IMG/VR virus record: IMGVR_UViG_3300032285_004401
Coordinates: 1-51,314 of that record
DNA from: a virus
Direction: 5' to 3' (one strand)
DNA: 51,314 bases
Made by a program: the position numbers and the translations under genes. Under the pieces are notes generated by a model. It was given only the letters and a program-made list of their open reading frames with translations, did no database searches and was not told the DNA's origin. Of the stretch, positions 27,170 to 36,599 are shown piece after piece (positions within the stretch are counted from its first letter, which is position 1; every line of letters begins with the position of its first letter).

Positions 27170-27553
27170 TTACGCTCCTAGTAATATATCCAATGCTTTG
27201 AAAGGATAGTTTTTGTTTATAGTTGTAGTGGTTGGACCTACTACAATCCTGCCGTCAAATGTTGATCCTGCTGGGGGAACTTCAGAAAACGATATATATC
27301 CATCTGAATCCACAAAGTAGCCATCAATATTCACCATAGACTGCCAGACGTATTCTGGAGTTCCTACAGTTTGAATTATACCATTTACACTGATTAAAAG
27401 CCTAAATGGATTAGTTATTGATTGTTGTACGCCTTGATATAATGCTGCAAATCTACTTTCAAGCCCGTCAAAAAAAGGCGGGTCAAGAGGAATGATGTCC
27501 GAAACAACCGAAGCTGTTAAACCATTTGCTATCTGATACGATTTACTTGGCAT
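27170..27553 (-). CDS. Small baseplate/tail protein
   Basis: 127 aa. PFFDGLESRFAALYQGVQQ and FRLLISVNGIIQTVGTPEYVWQSM, then FSEVPPAGSTFDGRIVVG. The phrase SVNGIIQ...EY plus FSEVPPAG..F is the phage-fibre 'NG ...Y.....ITF..PP..G' module that also appears in the N-termini at 28153-30711 and 32345-33481 (LNGVLL.RGIDY). It lies 5 bases before the large protein, so both probably assemble together. Confidence 0.7.
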   Translation of the reverse strand: MPSKSYQIANGLTASVVSDIIPLDPPFFDGLESRFAALYQGVQQSITNPFRLLISVNGIIQTVGTPEYVWQSMVNIDGYFVDSDGYISFSEVPPAGSTFDGRIVVGPTTTTINKNYPFKALDILLGA

Positions 27554-27589
27554 ATTTCCTCCTATCCTATTATATCGTTAAATAGTTAA

Positions 27590-28153
27590 TTATAAAAGTT
27601 CATGGAACGAAGAAATATTATATTCTCCAGTTCCTTGTCCGTCTGTTATAGCAATATTTTTAAAATAAGCAACTGATGTTGCTCCAGATGTGTCCATCTC
27701 CGCAACTAGATTATAGTGATTTAAGCTTTTACCAATTGAAGATCCGCCAGTAAATGTGGTAATCGGAATAACACGATGATACCATTTTCCATAAGCATAA
27801 GAAGATAAATCTGTTGATGGATGGCAAAGAATTCCATTTTGATCTGTTGCACCTGAGTCTCTTAAATTATTACCATCACTTACATGAAGATCCATTGACA
27901 TCTGTATATTTCCAGAACCCACCCAATATACGTCATACTCAAGATAATCTCCTGCCTGTATAGTATAAGATCCAATACTTGTTATGTCTGCATAATTATA
28001 AAGATTCCCAGTTCCAGTTAAATATCCAGAAGCAGAAATGTAATCGCTAGACAAAGAAAAAGTTGTTAAATTTGAGCTTCCGCTGGTTAAATATGTTTGA
28101 CTAAATGTCGGAAGAGAATCTGGATATACCCATATTTTTTTTCTAATAGCCAT
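27590..28153 (-). CDS. Carbohydrate-binding-like virion protein
   Basis: 187 aa from the ATG at 28153, overlapping the upstream stop (TAATG). A beta-sandwich pattern is visible: ISASGYLTGTGN, SYTIQAGDYLEYDVYWVGSGNIQMSMDLHVSDG, KWYHRVIPIT, TSVAYFKNIAITDGQ. The YLEYDV.W and KWYHR..P segments are typical of galactose-binding/jelly-roll domains. It may be a cap that binds host sugar. Follows a long fibre gene in the same transcript. Confidence 0.65.
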   Translation of the reverse strand: MAIRKKIWVYPDSLPTFSQTYLTSGSSNLTTFSLSSDYISASGYLTGTGNLYNYADITSIGSYTIQAGDYLEYDVYWVGSGNIQMSMDLHVSDGNNLRDSGATDQNGILCHPSTDLSSYAYGKWYHRVIPITTFTGGSSIGKSLNHYNLVAEMDTSGATSVAYFKNIAITDGQGTGEYNISSFHELL

Positions 28154-30711
28154 TAGAAGTTTCCTAATCTGGCAACCAAATCCCACTTAGAATCTGTTGA
28201 ATTATATACAAATCCAAGATATAAAGTTTTATTTGCCACAGTTATAGTTGGCAATGCTAAATCTGATGATCCTCTATAAATAGCATTCCATGCAAGAGTT
28301 CTTGCTGTACCGTTATCTTTAATTCTTATTTTAAGGCTCTGACCATTTACTGGAGTTCCCGCTGGTGCTGCAAATGTTGCAGTTTGAGTTAATCCTGTAA
28401 TTACATAAAAATCATCTGTATTTGCAGATGGAGCGGGAGTTGCTGTATCTGTTACAGTTGTAGTTCTTGGAGCAATATATGTTGGAAGTGGGGCAAGCCA
28501 AGTAATTGCACCATTCATAGCTGCATGTGATGCACATTGATACTTATATAAAGTTCCTGCTGGTACTGATGCTGGTACGTTCCAATATAAAGTACCACTC
28601 ATTTGTGATTGTGCTAATGATCCACTTTGAACAGTTCCATTAGTTCCCACCCATGTTAAACCAGTTGTGATGTTTGAATAAGTTGAGCCAGATCCACCGT
28701 TTGATTGAATTTGGAATGGATGTCCTGCTGCACCTAGATTAAATGCAACTGTTGTTCCACCAGTTACAGATATTGTTGGATTATTTCCTGAATAATGGCT
28801 GTTAAATGTATATGCGGTTTGTGCAACATTTCCTACTGTAAGATTTGTCGCTGCAATTCCCGCTGCTTGGTCAATTGTTAGGGCATTTGGATTATCTGAT
28901 AGTTGAGAATATGCTGGTTGAGACCAAGAAAGAGTTTCTGATCCTACTGAACCAGTAACCTGTAAGAATTTGTTAATATTGTTTGTTAAATTTGGTTGTG
29001 GATAAAATCCGTAAGGCATAGATGACCATGCATATGATCCATTACCAATTCTAAAATATCCTTTTTCATAATCATAACCAATTTCACCATTGTAGAGTAT
29101 TGATGCGTATGATGCCCAAGATGCACTTGAATTTGCTTTCATCTTAAGAATATTTGTCAAACCATCAATGGTTTTATTCATAAATGATTCTGCAGTTGTT
29201 CTAGCAACTAAAGTATCTGTGACATTTGCAGGTAATGTTAAAGTACCGCCGTTTGAAATAGTAGCAATTACTGGAGATGTAAGGGTTTTATTAGTAAGAG
29301 TATCTGTTGTATTTCTACCTACAAGTACATCTGTTGTTGCTGTAGAAGGAATCACTATTGTTCCCGACGCAACTGTTGAAGAAGTTACTGTAGTTGTTCC
29401 TGAAGTAGAACCTGCAATTGTAAATCCACTTGAACCAATTGCTGGCAATGTAATTGTTGGATTTGTAAGTGTTAAGCCAGTAATTGTTGTAACTGATCCA
29501 CCCAATGAAACTCCAGATGTTCCAATAGTTATAGATGAATTCTGCAAAGATGTGTTTGGAATATTTGTGGTAACTGGCGGGGTAATCCAGACAAGCTGTG
29601 ATCCATTCCATGAAAGAATATATCCATTTGTTACTCCGTTTGTATCAAACCCAAGTCCTGGAATTCTAAGTCTTGATATATTAGCATTACCCAGTGTGAT
29701 CTCATTTGACGATGAAGCAGATGAAGAGTTTGCACTGTTTCCAATAATTATATTATTAGATCCGCTATTTAAAGTTGTTGCTGCATTGTATCCAACAACT
29801 GTATTATTTCCACCGCTTATATTATTTTTATATGATTGAGATCCTACTGCAACGTTTCCAGATGATGAAACTCCAGATGCTAGGGCATTTTGACCTATTG
29901 CAACGTTTTCTGTACCTGATGCATTTGCGTATAAAGCTGTATCTCCAACTGCTGTGTTGTTTGAACCGTTTGTTATATTAAGTTGAGCATTTACACCCAA
30001 AGCAGTATTCTTAGTACCAGAGGTTAATTGCTGTAATGCTGCTGATCCTAATGCTGTATTTGAAGATGTTGTAATACCAATTAAACCAGATCCAGAACCA
30101 CCTGTAAATGTTGCGGTACCGCCCAAAGGAATAACTGTTCCATTTAATGTAATAGTAGAGTTAGCCAAAGCTGAGTTTGGAATATTAGTTAATGTATTTA
30201 AAGCACCATTAATTGAAAGACCAGTGACAGCTGATGCTGTTTGTCCTAAAGCAATATTTGTTGAGCCAAGAGTAATAGAGTAATTTGTAAGTGCTGTATT
30301 GGGAATATTACTTAATGTATTAAGTGCACCCGAAATTGATTTATTAGATAAAGATTGGGATGAGGCGGTGGTAGCAATAGTAGAATCCACCTGTGTGGAT
30401 GTAATTAATCCATTAATAGAAGATGCAGCAATATATGTAGAAGCATAGTTATTATTTGCTTGAATTGTAACAACATCGCTAGCTGTTAAAGCATTTGCCA
30501 ATGTTATTGTAGATCCATCAGTTGCTGTATAGTCTATACCTCTTTGCAAGAGTACTCCATTTAGGAAAAACTTTTCTTTTCCTAGGAAATACTGAAGTAC
30601 GTTATTTGAAGAATCATAGCCAGAAAGTATTAATTCTCCGCCTGCAGCAACATATGACCAATTTAGTTCGGTTAATGTTCTGCTAGTTGGTGGATATTTA
30701 TCTATTGCCAT
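28153..30711 (-). CDS. Long tail fibre
   Basis: 852 aa. Residues 1-110 are a docking domain shared with the 378-aa fibre (FFLNGVLLQRGIDYTATDGSTITL). Then come beta-helical repeats with TSGTKNTALGVNAQLN, SNNTAVGDTALYAN and ENVAIGQNALASG (a 'NTAVG..AL' repeat also found in S74 fibres), and DTLTNKTLTSPVIATI tail-fibre repeats shared with the 787-aa protein. A segment with NKFLQVTGSVGSETLSWSQ follows, then a cupredoxin/blue-copper-like part (AAGHPFQIQSNGG, LYKYQCASHAAMNGAI) that retains Cys and His, and finally a TFAAPAGTPVNGQSLKIRIKDNG end domain. Homotrimeric fibre probable. Confidence 0.85.
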   Translation of the reverse strand: MAIDKYPPTSRTLTELNWSYVAAGGELILSGYDSSNNVLQYFLGKEKFFLNGVLLQRGIDYTATDGSTITLANALTASDVVTIQANNNYASTYIAASSINGLITSTQVDSTIATTASSQSLSNKSISGALNTLSNIPNTALTNYSITLGSTNIALGQTASAVTGLSINGALNTLTNIPNSALANSTITLNGTVIPLGGTATFTGGSGSGLIGITTSSNTALGSAALQQLTSGTKNTALGVNAQLNITNGSNNTAVGDTALYANASGTENVAIGQNALASGVSSSGNVAVGSQSYKNNISGGNNTVVGYNAATTLNSGSNNIIIGNSANSSSASSSNEITLGNANISRLRIPGLGFDTNGVTNGYILSWNGSQLVWITPPVTTNIPNTSLQNSSITIGTSGVSLGGSVTTITGLTLTNPTITLPAIGSSGFTIAGSTSGTTTVTSSTVASGTIVIPSTATTDVLVGRNTTDTLTNKTLTSPVIATISNGGTLTLPANVTDTLVARTTAESFMNKTIDGLTNILKMKANSSASWASYASILYNGEIGYDYEKGYFRIGNGSYAWSSMPYGFYPQPNLTNNINKFLQVTGSVGSETLSWSQPAYSQLSDNPNALTIDQAAGIAATNLTVGNVAQTAYTFNSHYSGNNPTISVTGGTTVAFNLGAAGHPFQIQSNGGSGSTYSNITTGLTWVGTNGTVQSGSLAQSQMSGTLYWNVPASVPAGTLYKYQCASHAAMNGAITWLAPLPTYIAPRTTTVTDTATPAPSANTDDFYVITGLTQTATFAAPAGTPVNGQSLKIRIKDNGTARTLAWNAIYRGSSDLALPTITVANKTLYLGFVYNSTDSKWDLVARLGNF

Positions 30712-30735
30712 AATACTCCTATTATACTATAATGT

Positions 30736-30993
30736 CTACTTATTTAATGCTTCAAGAATTTGATCAACTTTTTGCTCAAGTAGAACTATTCTATCTATTT
30801 GTGATTCTTGATTATTAAGCATTTCTACATGAGCATTTGCCCATACCAGAGCTTCTTCTTCAGATTCCCAAGTTGCACCATTTTTTTCAGGATTAAAAGG
30901 CTGTTCAATACATATTGAGCCATCTCTATCAATCCATGCAGTTATAAAATCTTGTGCATTTTTTTCTATTCTAACGCTAAAATTTGTTGCCAT
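30736..30993 (-). CDS. Small fibre-associated protein, paralogue of 30966-31418
   Basis: 85 aa, with AGGAGAT upstream of the ATG. ITAWIDRDGSICIEQPFNP and WESEEEALVWANAH repeat the core of the preceding gene. The C-terminus is a coiled coil (IDRIVLLEQKVDQILEAL). Perhaps a fibre-assembly chaperone or a small adaptor, in view of its position directly between fibre genes. The start overlaps the upstream gene by 28 bases. Confidence 0.7.
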   Translation of the reverse strand: MATNFSVRIEKNAQDFITAWIDRDGSICIEQPFNPEKNGATWESEEEALVWANAHVEMLNNQESQIDRIVLLEQKVDQILEALNK

Positions 30994-31418
30994 GAACCTA
31001 TCTCCTTATAATTTGACTTAACGTTTTCTATTGCAGAGTTATATTTAGTTCCTAATTCATTTAATACAGACAAATTATGTCTGGCTTCGGTCATAAATAA
31101 ATCTGCAAACTCTTCATTTTCTTTTGATGCAAAAACAGCAAGTGCTGCAGCTTGCAAAATAGTTGCACGATTTGCTTGTCTTTGTAACTCTTCATTTGCT
31201 TGCCTATTAATCTCTACAACTTCTGTATATGCAGCATTTTCAAGAAGATTTTTTTTGTGTGCCTCTGCCCATCTAAGTGCTTCTTCTTCTGATTCCCAGC
31301 CTTCTTTTTCTGAACGTCCTGGTCTCATCGGTTGTTTAATGCAAATTTCTCCGTCTTTATCAATCCAAACGGTAATTTTATTTCTTTTTTTAGTTAATCT
31401 AATATCGTATTTTGTCAT
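30966..31418 (-). CDS. Small fibre-associated protein, chaperone-like
   Basis: 150 aa from the ATG at 31418, whose A is the last base of the previous stop (TAATG). N-terminal domain: ITVWIDKDGEICIKQPMRPG and GWESEEEALRWAEAH. Then a long helix (NRQANEELQRQANRATILQ) and a helical C-terminus. The domain WIDxDGxICIxQPxxP..WESEEEALxWA also makes up the next gene, so it arose by duplication. Similar small proteins next to fibre genes serve as assembly chaperones (inference). Confidence 0.7.
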   Translation of the reverse strand: MTKYDIRLTKKRNKITVWIDKDGEICIKQPMRPGRSEKEGWESEEEALRWAEAHKKNLLENAAYTEVVEINRQANEELQRQANRATILQAAALAVFASKENEEFADLFMTEARHNLSVLNELGTKYNSAIENVKSNYKEIGSWQQILALE

Positions 31419-32335
31419 TATGCGTACTTCCATGTATATGTTCCAGTGGATCCGTATGCTGCTGTTCCAGATACGGTTCCTGTTGTATATGAGCTTCCTG
31501 GGCTACCGCTTGGCCCTACTGACCAACTTCCACCAGTTCCACTATAAATATATGCAGTTGATAAATTGGTTCCACCCAATTCTACTATTTTACCATCTAA
31601 ATTAGTTCCATAAGTTCTTCTTGTTGCAACAGGCTGGGAAGTTTCTGTTGTCCAAGCACTTCCATTATATGAATATACTGCAGTTGAATCAGATTCTGAT
31701 CCTGGTCCGCCAAAATAATATGTTCTGCTATTTACATCAACTAAAGCTCCAAATCCCATTGATGCTGGAGTTGAACCTCTATTTGTCCAAGAAGATCCAT
31801 TAAAGCTTTCTACAGTGCTGCTAAATCCACCTGCTTTTAATATTGCACCTAGCCCTGCTGCATATGTTGATTCGTGCCAATATGCTGATGAGCATGAAGC
31901 TCCAGTTGTCCAAGATGACGCTGTATTTGATGTTCCATAAACATTTGTTGTAGCGGGATATCCAGCAATTCCCCATATTGTACCTGATAAATTATCTCCA
32001 AATGGACCTTGTGTGGATGTTGGATAGTTTGTTTTAGAAGTCCAAGTTGATGGACTATTTATAAGATCTGCACTATAACATAAATTAGAAAAAGGTGATT
32101 CTCCACCAAATCTTATACATACACTATTGCTATATACGCCAAAACCTACTGCACCTTTATTATCTGGGTAATTATTACTTAATCCAGTAAATGCTCTTAC
32201 TGTAGAAAACCATTGTCTCCAAGTCCCACCAATTCTTGTCCAACCTTGAGAAACAGTTCTCCAGGTTCCAGAAACTTTTATATATGCTGAAGAAACAGAT
32301 CTCCATGTTCCAGAAACTTTTATTGATGCAGTCAT
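31418..32335 (-). CDS. Kelch-like tail protein with N-terminal GTWR repeats
   Basis: 305 aa. The first 45 residues carry three copies of [K/R][V/I][S/G]GTWR (IKVSGTWRSV, IKVSGTWRTV, TRIGGTWRQW), a motif seen at the start of phage tail proteins. The remainder is kelch-type: NGSSWTNRGSTPASMGFGALVDVNSRTYYFGG and NGSAWTTETSQPVATRRTYG, with each blade ending in a W. A beta-propeller is expected, probably receptor- or sugar-binding. It is at the 5' side of the two small chaperone-like genes. Confidence 0.75.
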   Translation of the reverse strand: MTASIKVSGTWRSVSSAYIKVSGTWRTVSQGWTRIGGTWRQWFSTVRAFTGLSNNYPDNKGAVGFGVYSNSVCIRFGGESPFSNLCYSADLINSPSTWTSKTNYPTSTQGPFGDNLSGTIWGIAGYPATTNVYGTSNTASSWTTGASCSSAYWHESTYAAGLGAILKAGGFSSTVESFNGSSWTNRGSTPASMGFGALVDVNSRTYYFGGPGSESDSTAVYSYNGSAWTTETSQPVATRRTYGTNLDGKIVELGGTNLSTAYIYSGTGGSWSVGPSGSPGSSYTTGTVSGTAAYGSTGTYTWKYA

Positions 32336-32344
32336 ATTGATTTC

Positions 32345-33481
32345 CTATACGTAAACAAGCCAAACATCTCCATCATTTCCTCCAGATGGTGCTGTTGTAG
32401 CAGTATAAATATTTCTTAATGTTCCAGTAGTGGTGGTTTGTGCAGTTGTTAATGCTCCACCCAAAGAATCAATTATTTTTCTCCAAGGTTGCCAAACTCC
32501 ACCTCCACCGATTGATGTAGGATTTCCAGATCTTGTCCATAAATTTCCAGTTGCGTAATCTCCATAAATTTGAGTTATTGTATCTGCAGCAGAATGAACT
32601 ACTATTAATTGACCCCACTCACTTGCACCTAAAGATTGTGGACCATTTGTATTATTATTATTAACTCTATAATGGCCAGATGTTGTTAATGCATTAAAAT
32701 CTGCATTTAATACGCTTGTTCCAACAGAAAGTATTCCGTTATATGTTCCTGATGCTGTTAAAGAGGTTGAAGAAAGTGATGCAAGGCCTGTAATAGTTGT
32801 ATTTGTGGATCCAGAAGATATAGAAGTATTTCCAATAGTTGGTGCTAAATAACTTACTGCTGGCTGCCAAGTTAAACTAGTTCCGTCTGTTTGTAAAAAT
32901 TTTCCACCATTACCTGCTTGACCTGGAATAACATTTGAGTTTGTCCAATAAAGATTTACTCCATCAGTTGTAAGATAATAACCTGCTTTACCTGCTTGTG
33001 CAGGAATAACAGATGATGGATTTAAACCAATTGTAACTGCACCTGTTGTTCCACCACCAGTTAATCCCGTTCCTGCAACTATAGAGTTAATTGCACCTGC
33101 AGTTACAGATCCTCCAAGTGGAATAGATACGCCATTTACTGTAATTGCATTGTTTGCTAATTGTGAATTTGCTATAGAACCTGTAATAGATGCTGCAGGA
33201 AATGCTGCAAGGCTATAATTGCTTGCTGCATATACTTTTAAATTATCTCCGCTGGTAATTCCAGAAAGCCCTGTTATTGTGTTTCCTGTAGTAGCAATAT
33301 AATCTATACCACGAGTTAATAGAACACCATTTAAATAAACTTGTTCTTGTCCTGGAGTATATGCTAAAGTTTGACCTGTATCGTCATTACCTGAAAGAGA
33401 TGTTATTGCTGATCCCGCTGTTTTAACCCAAGTTAGGGTTGTTAAAATACTTTCCGCAGGAGGATATTGCGTTACTGTCAT
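32345..33481 (-). CDS. Tail fibre (shares docking domain with 28153-30711)
   Basis: 378 aa. The N-terminus (1-100) has LTTLTWVKTAGSAI, EQVYLNGVLLTRGIDYIAT and NTITGLSGITSGDNLKVYAASNY, matching the 852-aa fibre. The middle has SIVAGTGLTGGGTTGAVTIGL, a common fibre shaft motif, and two QAG[K/N]xGxx[Y/F]L[T/Q]TDG repeats. The C-terminus (TSGHYRVNNNNTNGPQSLGASEWGQLIVVHS, WQPWRKIID, TTATGTLRN) is a pyocin-knob-type tip (GHYR...W..W..I), a known tail-fibre end. Overlaps the preceding gene by 4 bases. Confidence 0.85.
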   Translation of the reverse strand: MTVTQYPPAESILTTLTWVKTAGSAITSLSGNDDTGQTLAYTPGQEQVYLNGVLLTRGIDYIATTGNTITGLSGITSGDNLKVYAASNYSLAAFPAASITGSIANSQLANNAITVNGVSIPLGGSVTAGAINSIVAGTGLTGGGTTGAVTIGLNPSSVIPAQAGKAGYYLTTDGVNLYWTNSNVIPGQAGNGGKFLQTDGTSLTWQPAVSYLAPTIGNTSISSGSTNTTITGLASLSSTSLTASGTYNGILSVGTSVLNADFNALTTSGHYRVNNNNTNGPQSLGASEWGQLIVVHSAADTITQIYGDYATGNLWTRSGNPTSIGGGGVWQPWRKIIDSLGGALTTAQTTTTGTLRNIYTATTAPSGGNDGDVWLVYV

Positions 33482-33783
33482 ACACTCTCAACTCCTGAGA
33501 TATGTAACGTCACCCCAGTAGAGGTTGCAAAACCAGCTACAATCTTGCTTGAATTAATTACCTTTTTAAATTGAAAATTAACTACAGAAGCTGCTGGAAT
33601 TGCAATAGCTGGGAGTAGGTTAACTCCGCCAACAGTGATTGTTACGTTTTGTTGCAATGTTGTTGTATTAGAAATAATAATTTCCGTCAAAATTGCTTTA
33701 CCATTTGACGGGGAAGTATAAAGAGTTGTAGATGAGGTTGAGGCTGCTGTTTCTGCCATAGTGACTGGTGTATTAGTAGCCAT
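33478..33783 (-). CDS. Small beta-rich virion protein
   Basis: 101 aa. TPVTMAETAASTSSTTLYTSPSNGK then ILTEIIISNTTTLQQNVTITVGGVNLLPAIAIPAASVVNFQFKK. A compact beta sandwich is likely, similar in style to the protein at 14045-14404. Overlaps the genes on both sides by a few bases. A head-fibre or baseplate-cap role is likely by position. Confidence 0.65.
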   Translation of the reverse strand: MATNTPVTMAETAASTSSTTLYTSPSNGKAILTEIIISNTTTLQQNVTITVGGVNLLPAIAIPAASVVNFQFKKVINSSKIVAGFATSTGVTLHISGVESV

Positions 33784-34187
33784 TAGTAAACCCCCATAAT
33801 TATATTCATCTCAAGATTACTTGTATCAGCATTAATTATACCCCAAGATGCTGCAGTTCCATTAGTTGTAAGGTATTTTCCTGAATTACCTGTTTGAGAA
33901 GGCAAAGAAGATAAAGCTGATGGATTAATTTGAGATGTTGGAATATATCCAGATCCATCTAATGTTGCTACACCACCTGGAACTCCAAGTTGAGAATAAG
34001 ATATATAATCTACACCAGCAACTGGCAGGGATGAAGAAGTAAGTAATGAATACCAACTAAAACCGTCATAATAATTAACAGTTAGTGTATTAGAGTTAAA
34101 ATAAAGAGATCCCGCTTTAGAATTCTGAGTAGTCGGGTTAGTACTAATAGATGCTAACGCAATAGGTGTTAGAAATTTTTTAGACAC
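33783..34187 (-). CDS. Short tail-fibre-like protein
   Basis: 134 aa. The TQNSKAGSLYFNSNTLTVNYYDGFSWYSL segment is the small 'G.LYFN.....L..YDG..W..L' domain that opens many fibres and is also in the 787-aa protein (GQIYYNTGNNLLYTYTGSAWNPV). The end has QTGNSGKYLTTNGTAASWGI. It is a short version, perhaps an adaptor between the long fibre and the smaller one. Confidence 0.65.
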   Translation of the reverse strand: MSKKFLTPIALASISTNPTTQNSKAGSLYFNSNTLTVNYYDGFSWYSLLTSSSLPVAGVDYISYSQLGVPGGVATLDGSGYIPTSQINPSALSSLPSQTGNSGKYLTTNGTAASWGIINADTSNLEMNIIMGVY

Positions 34188-34215
34188 GACTCTCCTTTAC
34201 TTACTACTACAAAAT

Positions 34216-36579
34216 TTATCCAACAATTACAACGTTATATGTAGTACCAGAGGCTGGGGCTGATGCGAATCCAATCGTTACATCGTTTGTATTTGCTGCA
34301 CTTCTTGTAATATCTACTTCAACATCGCCATATTGAGTATCTGGGCTTGCAGAAGTCTGATATACACGAACTGTAATATCTCTTGTAGCTAAGCTGTGAG
34401 TAATTGTAAAGTTAGATGTTGATGCATCTCCAGTAATTGTTCCAACATACTTTCTTACTCCATAACCTGAAGCAAAGTTAAGTGTGTTGCCTGTTGTATT
34501 GAAACCAGTTCCTGTATTAATCTTCAATCCCGCTGAAGTTGTGGTTAAACCACCAGCTGAATTAAGTCTTAATTGAAGTGTGTTTCCACTTAATGACAAG
34601 CCAGTTGAATCCGAACCAGTTGTAGTATCTGTTGAAGAACCAAGAGCAATTGCAATTTGATTTCCAGCTGTCGAGATACCAGAACCTGCTGTAATTGATG
34701 ATGCTCCAGAGAACTGTGTCCATGTAATTGAATCTGTTCCAATTACAATTGACTTTCCTGTTCCAGTTCCCTGTGCGTTCATTACAAACGAAACATTTTG
34801 ATTTGTTGGTGTAACTGTAAATTGTGATGGATGTGAAACCACAAATGTAAGGTCACCAGCATTTGCTTGAGCAGCAACATGATTATCATAATCTGTAGCA
34901 CGAGTAAGTACCCACTTTGAAGATCCTGAACCAATATTTGTTACTACGTAAATACCATTTTGAGTTGCAGTTGCTTGATTCTTAACAAGCACTCTGTCTC
35001 CAGATGCTAACGTTACATTATCAATTATTAATGCTGAATTTGCAGAAGCTGTAAGTGTAGCTCCTACACCAGTTCCACCGTCTCCACCTGTTGTTCCTGC
35101 TGCATATACTGCAGAAAGTGAAGAAACTGTTGCTGCAATTACTGCATCATGAGCATTAATTCCAGAAGAAATGTTGTCAACATATTGCTTTGTAGCAACC
35201 TGTAGTGCTTGTGTAGGATCTGCGGTAACTGCAACTTGAGTAACAGAAATATTACCTGAAGAATCACGTTGTACAACTGCATTGTTTACATTTGTAGCAG
35301 TTGCTTGTGTCCATGTTGGTGCTCCTGAACCTCCAGAAGTTAGAAGATATCCAGATGTTCCCGCTGAAGTAATTGCAAGTGCTGATGCACCAGAATAAAC
35401 TATTCCTCCAGCAGTTGCTGTAAGATTAGCATTTGTTCCACCATTTGCAAGAGCAACAACACCTGTTACGTTTGCAGCATTTCCAGTAATATTTCCTGAA
35501 ATATCAGAACCTGGAATTGTAGATGAAGCTGAAAGAACTCCAGAGGTTGCAGAAATGTGTCCACTTAATGATGTTGATATTGTGCCTAAAGATGTAAGAG
35601 ATGTTACTGCAGTATTAACAAGTGTTCCAGATGTTGGAAGAGTTACTGCTGTTGCACCAGTTGCTGTAATATTAATTACATACGCACCAGTTGTTTGAAG
35701 TGTTCCACCATCAGCAATTGTAAGTGTTGCAGCAGTTGTTGGTGCTGTAATTGCAACCTTATTTACAGATGTAGCTGTTGCTACACCTAAAGCTGGTGTA
35801 ATGAGAGTTGGAGATGTTTGAAGAACTACTTTGCCAGTTCCAGTTACATCTGAAAGTGTAACTCCATTGATCTTGAATACGTTGCCTGTAGCAGCAGTAT
35901 CAAATGTCTTATTTGTTAGTGTATCAACTGTTGCACGACCCACAAGTGTATCTGTAGATGTAGGAAGAGTTAATGTTCCTGTATTAAGAATTGTTGCAAT
36001 AGTTGGTGCAGTTAAAGTTTTATTTTGAAGTGTTTGTGTGCTGTCAAGATCAACAAGAATATGATTTGCAGGAGTTCCGCCATATCTTGCTGTAAGTCCT
36101 GATGAAGTTAACCAAATATCACCAGTTGCTGGTGTTGTTGGTGCTGCTGTAGCAACAGGAATATTAATTGATGCATTAGAAGTTGTTGATGCAGCAAATG
36201 TTGCCTTATTAGTAAATGTTGTTGAATCAAGAGTTGTAGCATTTCCAGTTGAAACTGTAAGTGAACCTGGTAATGTTAATGCTGTTGAAAGAGATGCGGT
36301 AACTGTTCCATTTGGTGTAGAACCTGAAGGGGTAAGAACAATTTGATTAGAAGTTCCAGCAAAAGTGGTAACGCCATAAAATGTAGAAGCACCAACAATA
36401 ATACCACCATTAACAGGATTCCATGCAGAACCTGTATATGTGTAAAGAAGATTATTTCCAGTGTTGTAATAAATTTGACCTTGTGTTACGCCAGAAGGTG
36501 CTGAGCCTGCAGGATGCAGTGCTGCATTAATTAATTGATTTCCGACTAAATTAATATTAGTTCTAAAGATTTTTGCCAT
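34216..36579 (-). CDS. Long tail fibre with repeat shaft
   Basis: 787 aa. After an N-terminal INLVGNQLINAALHPAGSAPSG attachment segment and a small QIYYNTGNNLLY domain, the shaft consists of tail-fibre repeats: LQNKTLTAPTIATI and DTLVGRATVDTLTNKTFD. ATKQYVDNISSGINAHDAVIA and SGDRVLVKNQATATQNGIYVV follow, a standard fibre domain, and the C-terminus has GYGVRKYVGTITGDASTSNF-type beta strands. Low-complexity Ser/Thr/Ala/Gly composition throughout. Its own ATG is preceded by a GGGGA-type site. Confidence 0.85.
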   Translation of the reverse strand: MAKIFRTNINLVGNQLINAALHPAGSAPSGVTQGQIYYNTGNNLLYTYTGSAWNPVNGGIIVGASTFYGVTTFAGTSNQIVLTPSGSTPNGTVTASLSTALTLPGSLTVSTGNATTLDSTTFTNKATFAASTTSNASINIPVATAAPTTPATGDIWLTSSGLTARYGGTPANHILVDLDSTQTLQNKTLTAPTIATILNTGTLTLPTSTDTLVGRATVDTLTNKTFDTAATGNVFKINGVTLSDVTGTGKVVLQTSPTLITPALGVATATSVNKVAITAPTTAATLTIADGGTLQTTGAYVINITATGATAVTLPTSGTLVNTAVTSLTSLGTISTSLSGHISATSGVLSASSTIPGSDISGNITGNAANVTGVVALANGGTNANLTATAGGIVYSGASALAITSAGTSGYLLTSGGSGAPTWTQATATNVNNAVVQRDSSGNISVTQVAVTADPTQALQVATKQYVDNISSGINAHDAVIAATVSSLSAVYAAGTTGGDGGTGVGATLTASANSALIIDNVTLASGDRVLVKNQATATQNGIYVVTNIGSGSSKWVLTRATDYDNHVAAQANAGDLTFVVSHPSQFTVTPTNQNVSFVMNAQGTGTGKSIVIGTDSITWTQFSGASSITAGSGISTAGNQIAIALGSSTDTTTGSDSTGLSLSGNTLQLRLNSAGGLTTTSAGLKINTGTGFNTTGNTLNFASGYGVRKYVGTITGDASTSNFTITHSLATRDITVRVYQTSASPDTQYGDVEVDITRSAANTNDVTIGFASAPASGTTYNVVIVG

Positions 36580-36599
36580 GTGTTGTTACACTCCCCTTT

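Noticed and set aside
29168-29839. 223-aa plus-strand reading frame opposite the 852-aa fibre
   Set aside because: Val/Pro-rich antisense shadow of Asn/Gly/Thr-rich fibre repeats; no ribosome site or promoter; the fibre on the other strand is clearly real.
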